From contig NZ_LXLV01000058.1 of assembly GCF_001757995.1 (NCBI RefSeq), positions 1 to 64,000 on the forward strand: a DNA stretch of 64,000 nucleotides. Direction: 5' to 3'. Source of the DNA: Bacillus mycoides (GTDB taxonomy: Bacteria > Bacillota > Bacilli > Bacillales > Bacillaceae_G). Shown here piece after piece: positions 51,231-64,000 of the stretch (position 1 is the first letter of the stretch; every line of letters begins with the position of its first letter). Under the pieces are notes generated by a model. It worked only from the letters and a program-made list of their open reading frames with translations. It did not search any database and was not told the origin of the DNA. Position numbers and translations under genes: made by a program.

Positions 51231-51259
51231 ATCTTAACACACATTTATTTTTTTAGCAA
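51231..51259 (-). promoter_or_regulatory. Sigma-A-type promoter of the carD-like gene
   Basis: Minus-strand TTGCTA (51254-51259), 17-bp spacer, TAAGAT (51231-51236), about 33 bases upstream of the TTG start. Confidence 0.5.
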
Positions 51260-51402
51260 AATTTTTATAATATCACAAAATTATTTTCCATGTCAATTTA
51301 TTTACACATAAAAATTCAATCTGTACAGAAACACTAAAAAACCCGCATTTTTGTTACCTTTTCACACCCATTTCCTCCAATTTTATATACCTTGTAAAAC
51401 AA
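51260..51402. other. Intergenic, nothing further recognised
   Basis: AT-rich sequence between the carD promoter and the hut terminator. Confidence 0.5.
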
Positions 51403-51440
51403 AAAAATACATCACTACATATAAGTAGCGATGTATTTTT
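51403..51440 (-). terminator. Terminator of the hut operon
   Basis: Stem ATACATCaCTAC / GTAGcGATGTAT with T/A-rich flanks on both sides, 65 bases after the hutG stop codon. Confidence 0.8.
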
Positions 51441-51504
51441 ATATAATGTGAAACATGAAAGACAAAAACGGTTACTTCAAAACTTCACACACACGATTCT
51501 TCGC

Positions 51505-56938
<5,434 letters not shown>

Positions 56939-56960
56939 TCTTTTTCCTCCTTATAAAGGC

Positions 56961-57034
56961 AAAAGGGGACCTTATCTTTTTAAGACAGACTTCTGTCCTA
57001 AAAAATAAGGCCCCCTTCTAACTAATAGACTATG
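56961..57034 (-). promoter_or_regulatory. hut intergenic terminator with UAG-rich HutP-binding element
   Basis: A long hairpin (56961-57017) with arms GGGGGCCTTAT and ATAAGGTCCCC plus an inner stem GACAGA / TCTGTC, followed by T-rich sequence. On the hutP side the RNA has three UAG triplets (57018-20, 57022-24, 57030-32). HutP with L-histidine and Mg2+ binds UAG repeats and prevents termination in B. subtilis; the arrangement here fits. Confidence 0.8.
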
Positions 57035-57040
57035 GGCAAA

Positions 57041-57481
57041 TCATATGTGATTAATTCCTAAACCAATCGCCTCATGCTCAGATCCTTTTACAGGTGCACC
57101 AATCGTTCCATAAAGTGCAACAGCAACCCATTCGCCTTCTTTTTTTCCGTCGTATGGTGTACCGCGCACAATCGCAAAGCGAAGTCCTACTGTACGAAGA
57201 ACGTCTGCTAACTGAATTTGACCTCTCGTCACTCCGTACAAAGCTTCCATAATTGCATGATAAAGTGCATGTGTTTCTCTGTAAACATCTGTTTCAATAA
57301 CTCGGTTGCTCTTAGCCGCCGTTTCCATTGCTGCTACTACTTTTTGCGAATTCATAGAACCAACTTTCCCAGTACAATATTTCCAACCTTTCGGAATAGA
57401 TAATACGGGACTTTCATTCTCATCCGCAAGTGCCAACAGCATGGCCATACGACCAATTCGATGTGTTCCTTGAAGAAGCAT
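57041..57481 (-). CDS. hutP: Histidine-responsive antiterminator HutP
   Basis: 146 aa, close to the B. subtilis HutP length. It forms a hexamer that binds L-histidine, Mg2+ and UAG-repeat RNA to stop termination ahead of hutH. Conserved sequence: [19 protein letters not shown] near the N-terminus, [19 protein letters not shown] and [12 protein letters not shown] at the centre, and the C-terminal [29 protein letters not shown]. First gene of the hutPHUIG operon, with a cre site in its promoter. Confidence 0.96.
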   Translation of the reverse strand: MLLQGTHRIGRMAMLLALADENESPVLSIPKGWKYCTGKVGSMNSQKVVAAMETAAKSNRVIETDVYRETHALYHAIMEALYGVTRGQIQLADVLRTVGLRFAIVRGTPYDGKKEGEWVAVALYGTIGAPVKGSEHEAIGLGINHI

Positions 57482-57527
57482 GTGACTCTCTCATTTCTTT
57501 TGAATTATTTGAATATTACTTAATTTA

Positions 57528-57556
57528 AGAATATATGAAAACGGTTAAATCGTCAA
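57528..57556 (-). promoter_or_regulatory. Sigma-A promoter of the hut operon
   Basis: Minus-strand TTGACG (57551-57556), 17-bp spacer, TATTCT (57528-57533), 47 bases before hutP. Confidence 0.6.
57536..57549 (-). promoter_or_regulatory. cre site (CcpA) in the hut promoter
   Basis: TGAAAACGGTTAAA fits the cre consensus TGWAANCGNTNWCA with a single mismatch. It lies between -35 and -10 of the hut promoter, so CcpA would block it when better carbon sources are present. Confidence 0.7.
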
Positions 57557-57677
57557 TAGTTTAAAATATTATTCAAGCAATTTTTTATCCCCCTCATACT
57601 TGTGTACACAATTTATTTACAGGTTTTTTTCAGACGTGCTATAGTCTCACTAACAGATGCAAAGGGGCGAGATTTCA

Positions 57678-58625
57678 GTGGCGAAGCGAAAAGATATTCA
57701 TTTTCGAATTGAAGAAAAATTACTTGCAAGGTTTGAATCGGCACTCCATTACGAAGGTTTAAATAAAACAGACGTATTAACACATGCAATTCAGCAATTT
57801 TGCATAAAGGTGGAATGTGAAAAAATGAATGATGTAAAACGCCAATACAACGTAAGTAACCATTTACAAACACGTATCGATACGCATAAACATTTCGAAG
57901 AGAAACACGTGAATGTAGATGAAGTCGTCATTGAACATTTACAACTCCAAGGGGAAGAAAAAATATTAGAGGTCGGGTGCGCTAATGGAAAATTCCTTTC
58001 CCTTTTGCAAAACAATGGTCATAAAGGCCAGTTAACCGGCTTTGATCAATCGAAAACCATGCTTTCTGAAGCCGCTATAACGAATAATATGATTGAATGG
58101 AAACTCGGTGACGCTAGTAAACTTCCTTTCGAAGCTAATTGTTATGACCTGATAATCGCAAGGCATATGTTATACCACGTGAAAGATATCGAAAAAACTA
58201 TTCAAGGATTCCATAAGATAATTCGTCCTGGCGGTGCCCTTTTAGCTACAACAAATTCTAAAGTTTCATTACCTCGTATAGATGAAATGTGTAACAAAAT
58301 GTTAGTCGCATTTGATTTGCCAAAAACATCACCGTCAGCAGCTCCATTTTGTTTAGAAAATGGTAAAGATCTATTACACTCTGTTTTTTCAACTGTTGAA
58401 GAAACAATTATTCATAATGCACTTGTTTTTCATCGCGCCACTCCAATCGTAAACTATATTTCTAGCATGTTTCCGTCTTTGAATATACCTGATAATATGT
58501 CCCTGCACATTGAAATGAAGGACTGGCTGAAAAAAGAAATAGAAAATGAATTAACAATTCATGATGGTATATGGAGCGATCCGAAAACGTTAGTGATTTA
58601 TCAATGTAAAAAGAAAAAAAGCTAG
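57678..58625 (+). CDS. Ribbon-helix-helix domain fused to a class I SAM methyltransferase
   Basis: 315 aa from a GTG at 57678, 10 bases after AAAGGGG. The first about 45 residues (KRKDIHFRIEEKLLARFESALHYEGLNKTDVLTHAIQQF) have the strand-helix-helix pattern of RHH DNA-binding proteins. A Rossmann methyltransferase domain follows, with SAM motif I ILEVGCANGKFLSL (about 105-118), GDASKLPFEANCYDLIIARHMLYH and HKIIRPGGALLATTNS. The methyl acceptor is unknown. The DNA-binding part may let it autoregulate or may only dimerise it. Divergent from hutP. Its 3' 164 bases overlap the end of the DJ-1 gene on the other strand. Confidence 0.8.
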   Translation: MAKRKDIHFRIEEKLLARFESALHYEGLNKTDVLTHAIQQFCIKVECEKMNDVKRQYNVSNHLQTRIDTHKHFEEKHVNVDEVVIEHLQLQGEEKILEVGCANGKFLSLLQNNGHKGQLTGFDQSKTMLSEAAITNNMIEWKLGDASKLPFEANCYDLIIARHMLYHVKDIEKTIQGFHKIIRPGGALLATTNSKVSLPRIDEMCNKMLVAFDLPKTSPSAAPFCLENGKDLLHSVFSTVEETIIHNALVFHRATPIVNYISSMFPSLNIPDNMSLHIEMKDWLKKEIENELTIHDGIWSDPKTLVIYQCKKKKS

Positions 58626-59205
58626 CATTTGCTAGCTTTTTTTCCGGTAAAAGATTCTCCATCATTATATTGCCCTTTCCACTATAAAAATTTATATTAT
58701 GTTCATTCGCTACTCCAAAATAAGAGGCAATCGCTATTCCAAATGGCACAAATGCATGTCCTTGTGCCGTAATAATATTTGAGTGTTGTACAACTTCTGT
58801 ATACACAAAATTTTCTACTGAGAAACAATCTAATTTTTGATAATCTATAGTCGCTGTATAAGAAATTTCTTTTAATAAACCTGCTCTTGCTAACGCATAC
58901 GGTCCAGCACAAATCGCTGCCACTAATTTTTCTTGCTCAGAAAATTGACGAATAACTGAAAAAAGCAGTTCTGCCTCTTTCATATGTATTTCATCTCCGC
59001 CCGGAATGATAATCCCCTCATACTCTTCCACACGCACTTCACCTAATTCTATATGCGGCTGTACTTGCATGCCCGTTTCACTTATAATCAATTCTTTTGT
59101 TAAACCCGCTGTAATGATTTCATATTTCTTTTTCAGCAATGCTGTCGCTACCGTGATTTCAAACTCTGCAAATGTCGGGTATACGAATAATAATATTTTT
59201 TTCAT
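58462..59205 (-). CDS. DJ-1/PfpI-family protein with abnormal C-terminal extension
   Basis: 247 aa from ATG 59205 after AGGAGAGAGGG. The DJ-1 domain covers residues 1 to about 182: FVYPTFAEFEITVA, Glu in IIIPGGDEI and nucleophile Cys99 in AAICAGPYALARAG. The family normally ends near residue 185-195. Here the frame continues through the terminator hairpin at 58614-58643 and about 54 codons antisense to the methyltransferase gene, giving a tail with no family character. This suggests loss of the original stop codon or a frameshift. The mRNA probably ends at the terminator, so the product may lack a stop codon. Confidence 0.75.
   Translation of the reverse strand: MKKILLFVYPTFAEFEITVATALLKKKYEIITAGLTKELIISETGMQVQPHIELGEVRVEEYEGIIIPGGDEIHMKEAELLFSVIRQFSEQEKLVAAICAGPYALARAGLLKEISYTATIDYQKLDCFSVENFVYTEVVQHSNIITAQGHAFVPFGIAIASYFGVANEHNINFYSGKGNIMMENLLPEKKLANASFFSFYIDKSLTFSDRSIYHHELLIHFLFLFSASPSFQCAGTYYQVYSKTETC
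58614..58643. terminator. Bidirectional terminator, methyltransferase / DJ-1
   Basis: Stem AAAAAAAGCTAGC / GCTAGCTTTTTTT with loop ATTT. It contains the methyltransferase stop codon and lies inside the DJ-1 reading frame. Confidence 0.9.
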
Positions 59206-59780
59206 AGCCCTCTCTCCTTTAACCACCCTATAAAATATGCCTCTAATTCGTCTACTGATAATCTATCCGTGTCCACATAAGTTACAGGAAATTTTTTATA
59301 CCATTCCTTTTCAATTTCTACTAATTTAAACTGTTCCTCAAATGTACTTCGATCTCTTGCCCTATCATTATTTTTTCTATCATATAAAATCCCTTTCGAA
59401 ACTTCTAAATAAAAAATTGCATCCGAACGGCATTCTCTTAACTTATGCAATTCATCTTTTAATTCTGTTTCTATATCCCACTCTTCCCCTATTAATTTCG
59501 GATAAAAAACTGTATAGAATTCAATGTCTTCTGGCCCACGATCAAAAATTACGACCGAACCCTTTGCATTTTGAAACTCTTTTATTCTTGCTTCAATGAA
59601 CATTTTTTGATTTGCAATAAACCCTTCTTTTGTGTAAATATCTAAGTTTAATTCTTTTCGTTTTTCTACAATTGGGTAAGGATTTTCGTATATAATGGGT
59701 AGCCCTTTCCGTTCTAACCTTTTTGCCAATGTTGTTTTTCCACTTGCCATTGGTCCTTGGAGTGAAACTACGTATGCCAT
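59202..59780 (-). CDS. P-loop NTPase / nucleoside-kinase-like protein
   Basis: 192 aa from ATG 59780 after AAGGGA. Walker A in LQGPMASGKTTLAKRL (residues 7-22), a DRGPED segment (VVIFDRGPEDIEF) like the DRS/DRG motif of deoxynucleoside and thymidylate kinases, and an arginine-rich lid KNNDRARDRSTFEE. It probably phosphorylates a nucleoside or another small molecule. Its TGA overlaps the ATG of the DJ-1 gene (ATGA), so both are made from one mRNA. Substrate unknown. Confidence 0.8.
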   Translation of the reverse strand: MAYVVSLQGPMASGKTTLAKRLERKGLPIIYENPYPIVEKRKELNLDIYTKEGFIANQKMFIEARIKEFQNAKGSVVIFDRGPEDIEFYTVFYPKLIGEEWDIETELKDELHKLRECRSDAIFYLEVSKGILYDRKNNDRARDRSTFEEQFKLVEIEKEWYKKFPVTYVDTDRLSVDELEAYFIGWLKERGL

Positions 59781-59913
59781 CTCTCTCATTCCCTTGTACT
59801 GTGATACATAGATAATAAACAGAATTTTGAAAACTATCAACAAAATATATATCATCTTGTTTCTTATTCTTATCTAACTTATAATAAAAAATAGAGATTA
59901 TGACGGACGCATC

Positions 59914-59949
59914 AATAATGTAAGCTTGGAAATCCAAGCTTACATTATT
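59914..59949 (+). terminator. Orphan hairpin terminator between divergent genes
   Basis: 16-bp perfect stem AATAATGTAAGCTTGG / CCAAGCTTACATTATT with loop AAAT and TTTTT on the plus strand. It lies between divergently transcribed genes (59780 minus, 60035 plus), so no known gene ends here. It could end a small RNA or act as a leader attenuator. Confidence 0.7.
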
Positions 59950-59989
59950 TTTTGCTTTCCCTTTTCTTATAAAAAGAGTATACTAGATT

Positions 59990-60003
59990 AGAACGTATGT
60001 TCT
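59990..60003 (+). promoter_or_regulatory. LexA (SOS) box before the gene at 60035
   Basis: AGAACGTATGTTCT holds the perfect core GAAC-GTAT-GTTC of the Bacillus LexA site (also fitting the RNRY centre). A TATACT -10-like sequence (59980-59985) lies just upstream. Confidence 0.6.
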
Positions 60004-60034
60004 TAATAATTACATACAGTAAGGAGATAGAACA

Positions 60035-60331
60035 ATGGTATACGACACAAAAGCAATTTCTTGGAATGAATCTTTAAAACAACTTCAACGCCGCTATACA
60101 AACAAACAAGTTGACCGAAAAGAATTTGAAGATATTGAACTGATGGAATTCTTCCGCGATAACGACTACATTCCTTTACCTACACATATAAGCGGCCTAT
60201 CAACAACACGTTTTACTTCTTACTCTATTTTCACAACTGAAGATAAAGATCGTAAAGTTGGCACACTCATCATTGAATATGTAGAAAATGACAATGATAT
60301 TTTATGTGTTGAACAACTATACTTCGTTTAA
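60035..60331 (+). CDS. Small acidic hypothetical protein, possibly SOS-regulated
   Basis: 98 aa, ATG after AAGGAG. Begins MVYDTKAISWNESLKQLQ with a charged helical N-terminal half, then a beta-rich C-terminal half (TSYSIFTTEDKDRKVGTLIIEYVENDNDILCVEQLYFV). No membrane span or cysteine pair. I do not recognise the family. A perfect-core LexA box stands 32 bases upstream, so it may be induced by DNA damage. Monocistronic, followed by a weak hairpin. Confidence 0.75.
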   Translation: MVYDTKAISWNESLKQLQRRYTNKQVDRKEFEDIELMEFFRDNDYIPLPTHISGLSTTRFTSYSIFTTEDKDRKVGTLIIEYVENDNDILCVEQLYFV

Positions 60332-60338
60332 ATCACAG

Positions 60339-60372
60339 CGCTTGGTCAAAATGATCAAGCGTTCTTGCTTTC
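60339..60372 (+). terminator. Probable terminator of the 98-aa gene
   Basis: Stem CGCTTGGTCA / TGATCAAGCG (one G:U) followed by TTCTTGCTTTCT. Confidence 0.6.
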
Positions 60373-60434
60373 TATTAATCTCACTGTTTATAATATAAAT
60401 AAAAGAAAACTGCTTTCGTTAAGGGGGAATACGA

Positions 60435-60866
60435 TTGCTAGAAGGATGGTTTAGTTGGTTTATTGTCGTTTGGACTGTTGTATTATTAGGACTTATGTCT
60501 ATTGGTGGATATTTTATGTTCAGAAAATTCCTAAAACGGATACCTAAAGAAGACGGTATGTCCATTTTAGATTGGGAAGAACACTACATAAATAAAACGA
60601 GACATTTATGGGATGACGAACAAAAACAATTGTTAGAAGAACTCGTAAGTCCTGTACCTGAACTATTTCGTGACGTTGCCAAATCAAAAATTGCTGGTAA
60701 AATTGGTGAACTTGCACTTCAAGAGAATGCATCGAGAATTACACAAGATTTAATTATAAAAGGATATATCGTTGCCACACCGAAGCGTGACCATAAATTT
60801 TTAGTTAAAAAACTGCAAGAAAAAGAGATTGATTATTCTAACTATAAATCTTTACTTGCAAAGTAA
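60435..60866 (+). CDS. yneK: DUF2621 membrane protein, YneK homologue
   Basis: 143 aa from a TTG at 60435 after AAGGGGG. One N-terminal membrane helix (about 5-28, FSWFIVVWTVVLLGLMSIGGYFMF), then a cytoplasmic or external domain with KRIPKEDGMSILDWEEHYINKTRHLW and PVPELFRDVAKSKIAGKIGELAL. This matches B. subtilis YneK. Function unknown. In B. subtilis it sits between yneJ (ccdC) and cotM; here it is the first backbone gene to the right of the roughly 35-kb insertion, and it converges with ccdC. Confidence 0.88.
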   Translation: MLEGWFSWFIVVWTVVLLGLMSIGGYFMFRKFLKRIPKEDGMSILDWEEHYINKTRHLWDDEQKQLLEELVSPVPELFRDVAKSKIAGKIGELALQENASRITQDLIIKGYIVATPKRDHKFLVKKLQEKEIDYSNYKSLLAK

Positions 60867-60958
60867 TCTTCATTTTTTTCCCTATTTTCAACAAGTTAAA
60901 ATCAATGGTAAACGTTTTATACGTCGTGGCTGGGACAGAGGATGTTAACAATATAAAA

Positions 60959-60993
60959 TAAAAAAGACAGCGTCAAAAAACGCTGTCTTTTTT
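60959..60993. terminator. Bidirectional terminator, yneK / ccdC
   Basis: Stem AAAAAAGACAGCG / CGCTGTCTTTTTT with a loop of TCAAAAAA. Confidence 0.92.
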
Positions 60994-61013
60994 ATTTTAT
61001 ACATATACAGTTT

Positions 61014-61520
61014 TCACGTTAGCTTCATATCTTTTTCGTTATAAAAGCCATCTTCTTTTTCCATTTCCTTCTGTAATTTCGTAAAGGAACGGTACATTGC
61101 AATTCTCCATGAAACAATCATCGCGAACGCAAGTAAGAAGAACATGCCGCTAAGTTGTCCTAAATCAAGAGATTGACTTAAGTATGTTTTAAACACGATA
61201 CGCACTACAAGTAATCCAATTAAAATAAATACAAATGCTTTTGAACGCTTCAAATAAATCTCTTGTCCGCGTATTTCAAATTTAGATGTTTTAATAAGAA
61301 AAATAGAAAAAAATAAACCGACACCAATCGCTTCTAACATTTCTGCTGGAGTTAATCGAAATTCTGGAAAAACATACATCAGTGCTCCTGTGCTCATAAA
61401 AAATGGTGGGAGTATAATTTTTTTCAATGTTGCAGGTTTCTTAGCTGCTTTTAAACGAATAAACATCGCACCGACAGCCATACCAACAGCAACGATACTT
61501 GATAAAAGAACTATGTTCAT
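61014..61520 (-). CDS. ccdC: Cytochrome c biogenesis-associated membrane protein CcdC (YneJ)
   Basis: 168 aa with five membrane helices and the family segments SIVAVGMAVGAMFIRLKAAKKP, IILPPFFMSTGALMYVFPEFRLT and FLIKTSKFEIRGQEIYLKRSKAF. It matches YneJ (CcdC) of B. subtilis, linked to ccdA. Its role in cytochrome c maturation is not essential there. Here it follows ccdA by 91 bases with no gene between; the small response-regulator-like yneI (ccdB) of B. subtilis is missing. Confidence 0.9.
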   Translation of the reverse strand: MNIVLLSSIVAVGMAVGAMFIRLKAAKKPATLKKIILPPFFMSTGALMYVFPEFRLTPAEMLEAIGVGLFFSIFLIKTSKFEIRGQEIYLKRSKAFVFILIGLLVVRIVFKTYLSQSLDLGQLSGMFFLLAFAMIVSWRIAMYRSFTKLQKEMEKEDGFYNEKDMKLT

Positions 61521-61611
61521 ATTTTCTCATCCTTTTTTTGTGGCTATACGCAAAATATAATTTCATTATATGCTTTTCCGTTAGTATTTCCAACATTTTC
61601 ACAGAATAATA

Positions 61612-62319
61612 CTAAAAACCGGTAAATCCACCAAATAAACTTGAGAAATATACGATAATTTTCGTCATCCAATTAAAGTATAGGAAGATCCCCATAACGA
61701 TCATAATGTATCCTCCGACTTTCATGAACGCCATACTATTTCTTTTAATCCAAGACATTTTCGTAATAAAGAATGAAAGTATGAAAAAGGGAATTGCAAA
61801 TCCAAGTATGTAAGCAATCATATAAATCATTGCCGATTCTGGATTTGTTGCAGCTAATCCAATTACAGACACTAATATAGGACCAGTACAAGGTGTCCAT
61901 CCAGCAGCAAATGCCAATCCAATTAAAACTGAACCAAAATAACCACTCGGACGGTTTTTAAAAGTAAATTTACGATCTTGCATTAGAAACTTCGGCTTAA
62001 ATACACCGACAATAATAAGACCGAACACGATGATAAATATACCACCTAACTGTCTAATTAAATCTTTATAATCCGTAAAAACTCCTCCGATAAAACTTGT
62101 ACCAAATCCAATTGCGATAAATATAATAGAAAACCCAAGTAAGAAAAACGCTGTATGTATCATACTTCTTTTGCGAAGCATTGCATTTTCTTCTTTCAAT
62201 TCAGAAACCGACATACCTGTTATGTATGATAAAAATGCCGGATAAAGCGGTAAGCAACACGGGGATATAAATGATAAGAACCCAGCTCCAAACGCTAAAA
62301 AAATACTAATATCTTGCAT
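61612..62319 (-). CDS. ccdA: Cytochrome c biogenesis protein CcdA (thiol-disulfide electron transporter)
   Basis: 235 aa, six membrane helices. It passes electrons from cytoplasmic thioredoxin to extracytoplasmic thiol proteins such as ResA. The two functional cysteines are visible in [19 protein letters not shown] (first helix) and [15 protein letters not shown] (fourth helix). It probably serves the TlpA/ResA-like protein encoded at 16.1 kb and is needed for cytochrome c and for spore formation in B. subtilis. ATG 62319 after GAGGAGAGGAG. Confidence 0.95.
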   Translation of the reverse strand: MQDISIFLAFGAGFLSFISPCCLPLYPAFLSYITGMSVSELKEENAMLRKRSMIHTAFFLLGFSIIFIAIGFGTSFIGGVFTDYKDLIRQLGGIFIIVFGLIIVGVFKPKFLMQDRKFTFKNRPSGYFGSVLIGLAFAAGWTPCTGPILVSVIGLAATNPESAMIYMIAYILGFAIPFFILSFFITKMSWIKRNSMAFMKVGGYIMIVMGIFLYFNWMTKIIVYFSSLFGGFTGF

Positions 62320-62719
62320 TATTCCACTCCTCTCCTCTTCAATATTGTAGCAAAAACAATTGAAAATACTATGGACATTTCATGAATTCACTTTTCCAAC
62401 GTGACAATAAGAAAAACTACCCTTTCACACATTTTCTAATAAAACGTTTTCATTTCCTTCTATTATATAGAAAAATTTCAATTGAATTATGAAACTCTTT
62501 CTAATTGTTACTAACATAACAAAGGTTCCACAGTTTCTCAAATCATTTGTACATTACAATTAACTTCACACATATTGACCCTAAAAAATTTTTTTCAAAT
62601 GCTGTCTTTATACAACGTAAAACTGATTTTACAATACTTTAATTATTATTAATTTCAAGATTATGCATAAATATCATACTTTTATTATTATTCTATAAAA
62701 TTTCGCACTTTTCTTTCAT
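62320..62719. other. Very AT-rich intergenic region
   Basis: No gene seen on either strand. It contains the ccdA promoter region. Confidence 0.6.
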
Positions 62720-62748
62720 TTGACCCTTCATTTTTAATTTTGTATACT
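62720..62748 (+). promoter_or_regulatory. Sigma-A promoter of the EamA transporter gene
   Basis: TTGACC (62720-62725), 17-bp spacer, TATACT (62743-62748). An 11-bp palindrome TCCGTTACGGA (62767-62777) in the 5' leader may be an operator. Confidence 0.75.
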
Positions 62749-62807
62749 TCCCTCTAGTTATATATGTCCGTTACGGAACAATTTCATATAGATGGGAGGA
62801 ATTTTTC

Positions 62808-63716
62808 ATGCTTCGTTATTCTCTTTTAGTTTTATTAGGAGCGTGTAGTTATGGGGTTTTAGCTATTTTTGTTAAACTTGCATATGCAGAAGGATTTTCA
62901 CTTGGAGAGGTAATTGGTAGCCAGTATTTGTTCGGTTGGATTATTTTACTTGCTATTACACTTCTATTTTCTAGACATCGTGTTCCACTAAAACAAATGT
63001 TAATTTTATTCGTCGCAGGTACGTCTGCAAGTTTTACTGGAATTTTTTACTACGCTTCTTTAAAAACTGTACCAGCTTCTATTGCAATTATACTTTTATT
63101 CCAATTCGTTTGGGTTGGAATTATCATTGAAGCAATTACAACGAAAACATTACCTTCAAGAGAAAAAGTTATTTCAGTAATCTTCCTACTTGCAGGTACA
63201 TTTTTATCAAGTGGGTTATTAGAAACATCAGCTGGTGATTTCGATACGACTGGAATCATTTTGGGCTTATTATCTGCTGTTACATTTGCAACATACATTT
63301 TCGTAAGTGGTAAAGTTGCCGTTGAAGTACCTTCATTACCACGCGGTGTCCTTTTAATGGCTGGCGCTTTAACTTTAGTCATGATCGTATTCCCGCCAAC
63401 ATTTATTTTTAACGGAGCGATTTCTCAAGGCCTTTGGAAATACGGCTTAGGATTAGGAATATTTAGTATCGTTATTCCGTCCATTGCCTTTACAATCGGT
63501 ATTCCAAAAATCGGATCTGGCTTAGCGACTATTCTTGGTGCAGCAGAACTGCCAGTTACAACAATTATGTCTGTATTCGTTTTAAAAGAAGCTGTACTAT
63601 CTTCACAATGGGTCGGTGTATCACTTATTTTAATCGGTATTGCAATCCCGCAAATTGCATATGCAATGCGTGGACGCTATAAAAAGCAGCATACTCATAA
63701 AAAAGTTGCGGCATAA
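62808..63716 (+). CDS. DMT-superfamily (EamA) transporter
   Basis: 302 aa, ten membrane helices in two EamA repeats (about 5-135 and 147-287), e.g. LLGACSYGVLAIFVKLAYAEG and GLLSAVTFATYIFVSGKVA. Exports or imports a small metabolite or drug; the substrate is not evident. ATG 62808 after GGGAGG. Single gene with a strong promoter and its own terminator. Confidence 0.9.
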   Translation: MLRYSLLVLLGACSYGVLAIFVKLAYAEGFSLGEVIGSQYLFGWIILLAITLLFSRHRVPLKQMLILFVAGTSASFTGIFYYASLKTVPASIAIILLFQFVWVGIIIEAITTKTLPSREKVISVIFLLAGTFLSSGLLETSAGDFDTTGIILGLLSAVTFATYIFVSGKVAVEVPSLPRGVLLMAGALTLVMIVFPPTFIFNGAISQGLWKYGLGLGIFSIVIPSIAFTIGIPKIGSGLATILGAAELPVTTIMSVFVLKEAVLSSQWVGVSLILIGIAIPQIAYAMRGRYKKQHTHKKVAA

Positions 63717-63720
63717 ACGA

Positions 63721-63753
63721 GAGAGGATTTTCATTTGAAAATCCTCTCTTTTT
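63721..63753 (+). terminator. Terminator of the EamA transporter gene
   Basis: Stem GAGAGGATTTTC / GAAAATCCTCTC, loop ATTT, then TTTTT. Confidence 0.92.
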
Positions 63754-63809
63754 ATTATTGTGTTATATAATGAATACAACTATTTCACTTAAGAAAGAGG
63801 GGATAATAA

Positions 63810-64000
63810 GTGGCATCCATTCCAAATCAATTAACAGAAAAACTTATTTCTATTCGTCGACATTTACACGAATACCCAGAACTATCATACGAAGAATTTG
63901 AAACGACAAAAGCAATAAAAAATTGGTTAGAAGAAGCTAATATTACTATTAATGATTCCAATTTAGAAACAGGAGTTATCGCTGAAATTTCTGGTAATAA
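63810..64000 (+). CDS. M20-family amidohydrolase/peptidase, 5' part (cut by the window)
   Basis: First 63 codons from a GTG at 63810, 7 bases after AGAGGGG. The sequence reads [20 protein letters not shown] then [15 protein letters not shown], the typical beginning of M20D amidohydrolases (N-acyl-L-amino acid or hippurate hydrolases) such as YxeP/AmaA. The metal ligands lie further on, outside the window. The exact substrate class cannot be given. Confidence 0.8.
   Translation, partial: MASIPNQLTEKLISIRRHLHEYPELSYEEFETTKAIKNWLEEANITINDSNLETGVIAEISGN

Overview
This window is chromosomal DNA of a low-GC, endospore-forming Firmicute, almost certainly the Bacillus cereus group (B. cereus / thuringiensis / anthracis type). 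The evidence is the low GC content, the strong GGAGG-type ribosome binding sites, genes for minor small acid-soluble spore proteins (sspN, tlp, sspO, sspP), the spore cortex enzyme SleL, and a bcr1 interspersed repeat with TTTAT target duplications, an element recalled as specific to this group. No rRNA, tRNA, CRISPR array, prophage or complete transposon was seen. The only mobile DNA is the right end of an IS3-family insertion sequence at the left edge (1-127), plus bcr1.

Backbone. The window follows the order known in B. subtilis, ccdA-(yneI)-yneJ-yneK-cotM-sspP-sspO-citB-yneN-sspN-tlp-yneP-(yneQ)-yneR-plsY-yneT-parE-parC, read from right to left. It starts at ccdA (62.3 kb) and ends at parC (1.4 kb). 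yneI (ccdB) and yneQ are not present. Extra genes are inserted at several joints: htrA, a response regulator and the anaerobic ribonucleotide reductase nrdDG between yneT and plsY; sleL next to yneP; an exonuclease gene beside sspN; small membrane proteins, an ABC exporter and a CPBP protease between yneN and citB; and a polysaccharide deacetylase between sspO and sspP. One insertion of about 35 kb (25.6-60.4 kb) splits cotM from yneK.

The 35-kb insertion is ordinary metabolic and accessory chromosome. It holds an MFS transporter, an alanyl-tRNA editing protein, a Nudix hydrolase, a SAP-domain protein, and a yhfU(bioY)-yhfT-yhfS operon with two BirA-like operators. Next come a fatty acyl-CoA ligase, an XRE regulator with an ABC exporter, a truncated acetyltransferase, CsbD, an amidase, a PP2C-like phosphatase, YitT, a PAS sensor kinase, and an mhqO-mhqD quinone-detoxification operon with MhqR-type operators. 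The remainder is a YerD-type glutamate synthase-like protein, an OYE reductase, a CarD/CdnL regulator, the full histidine-degradation operon hutPHUIG with its HutP antitermination element and a cre site, and a ribbon-helix-helix/methyltransferase fusion.

Regulatory reading. Several sites can be read directly: LexA-like boxes at parE and at a small unknown gene (60.0 kb), an NrdR-like box at nrdD, sigma-G promoters at sspO and sspP, a sigma-K-like promoter at the cotM homologue, a sigma-A promoter plus two BirA boxes at bioY, three MhqR-like boxes at mhqO, and a cre site plus HutP element at hut. I do not see a clearly novel multi-gene system. The most unusual items are the leader hairpin with short ORFs before an ABC exporter (19.4 kb), a thiolase lacking its second catalytic cysteine (30.1 kb), the RHH-methyltransferase fusion overlapping a DJ-1 gene that has run through its terminator (58.5 kb), and the LexA-boxed orphan gene at 60.0 kb.
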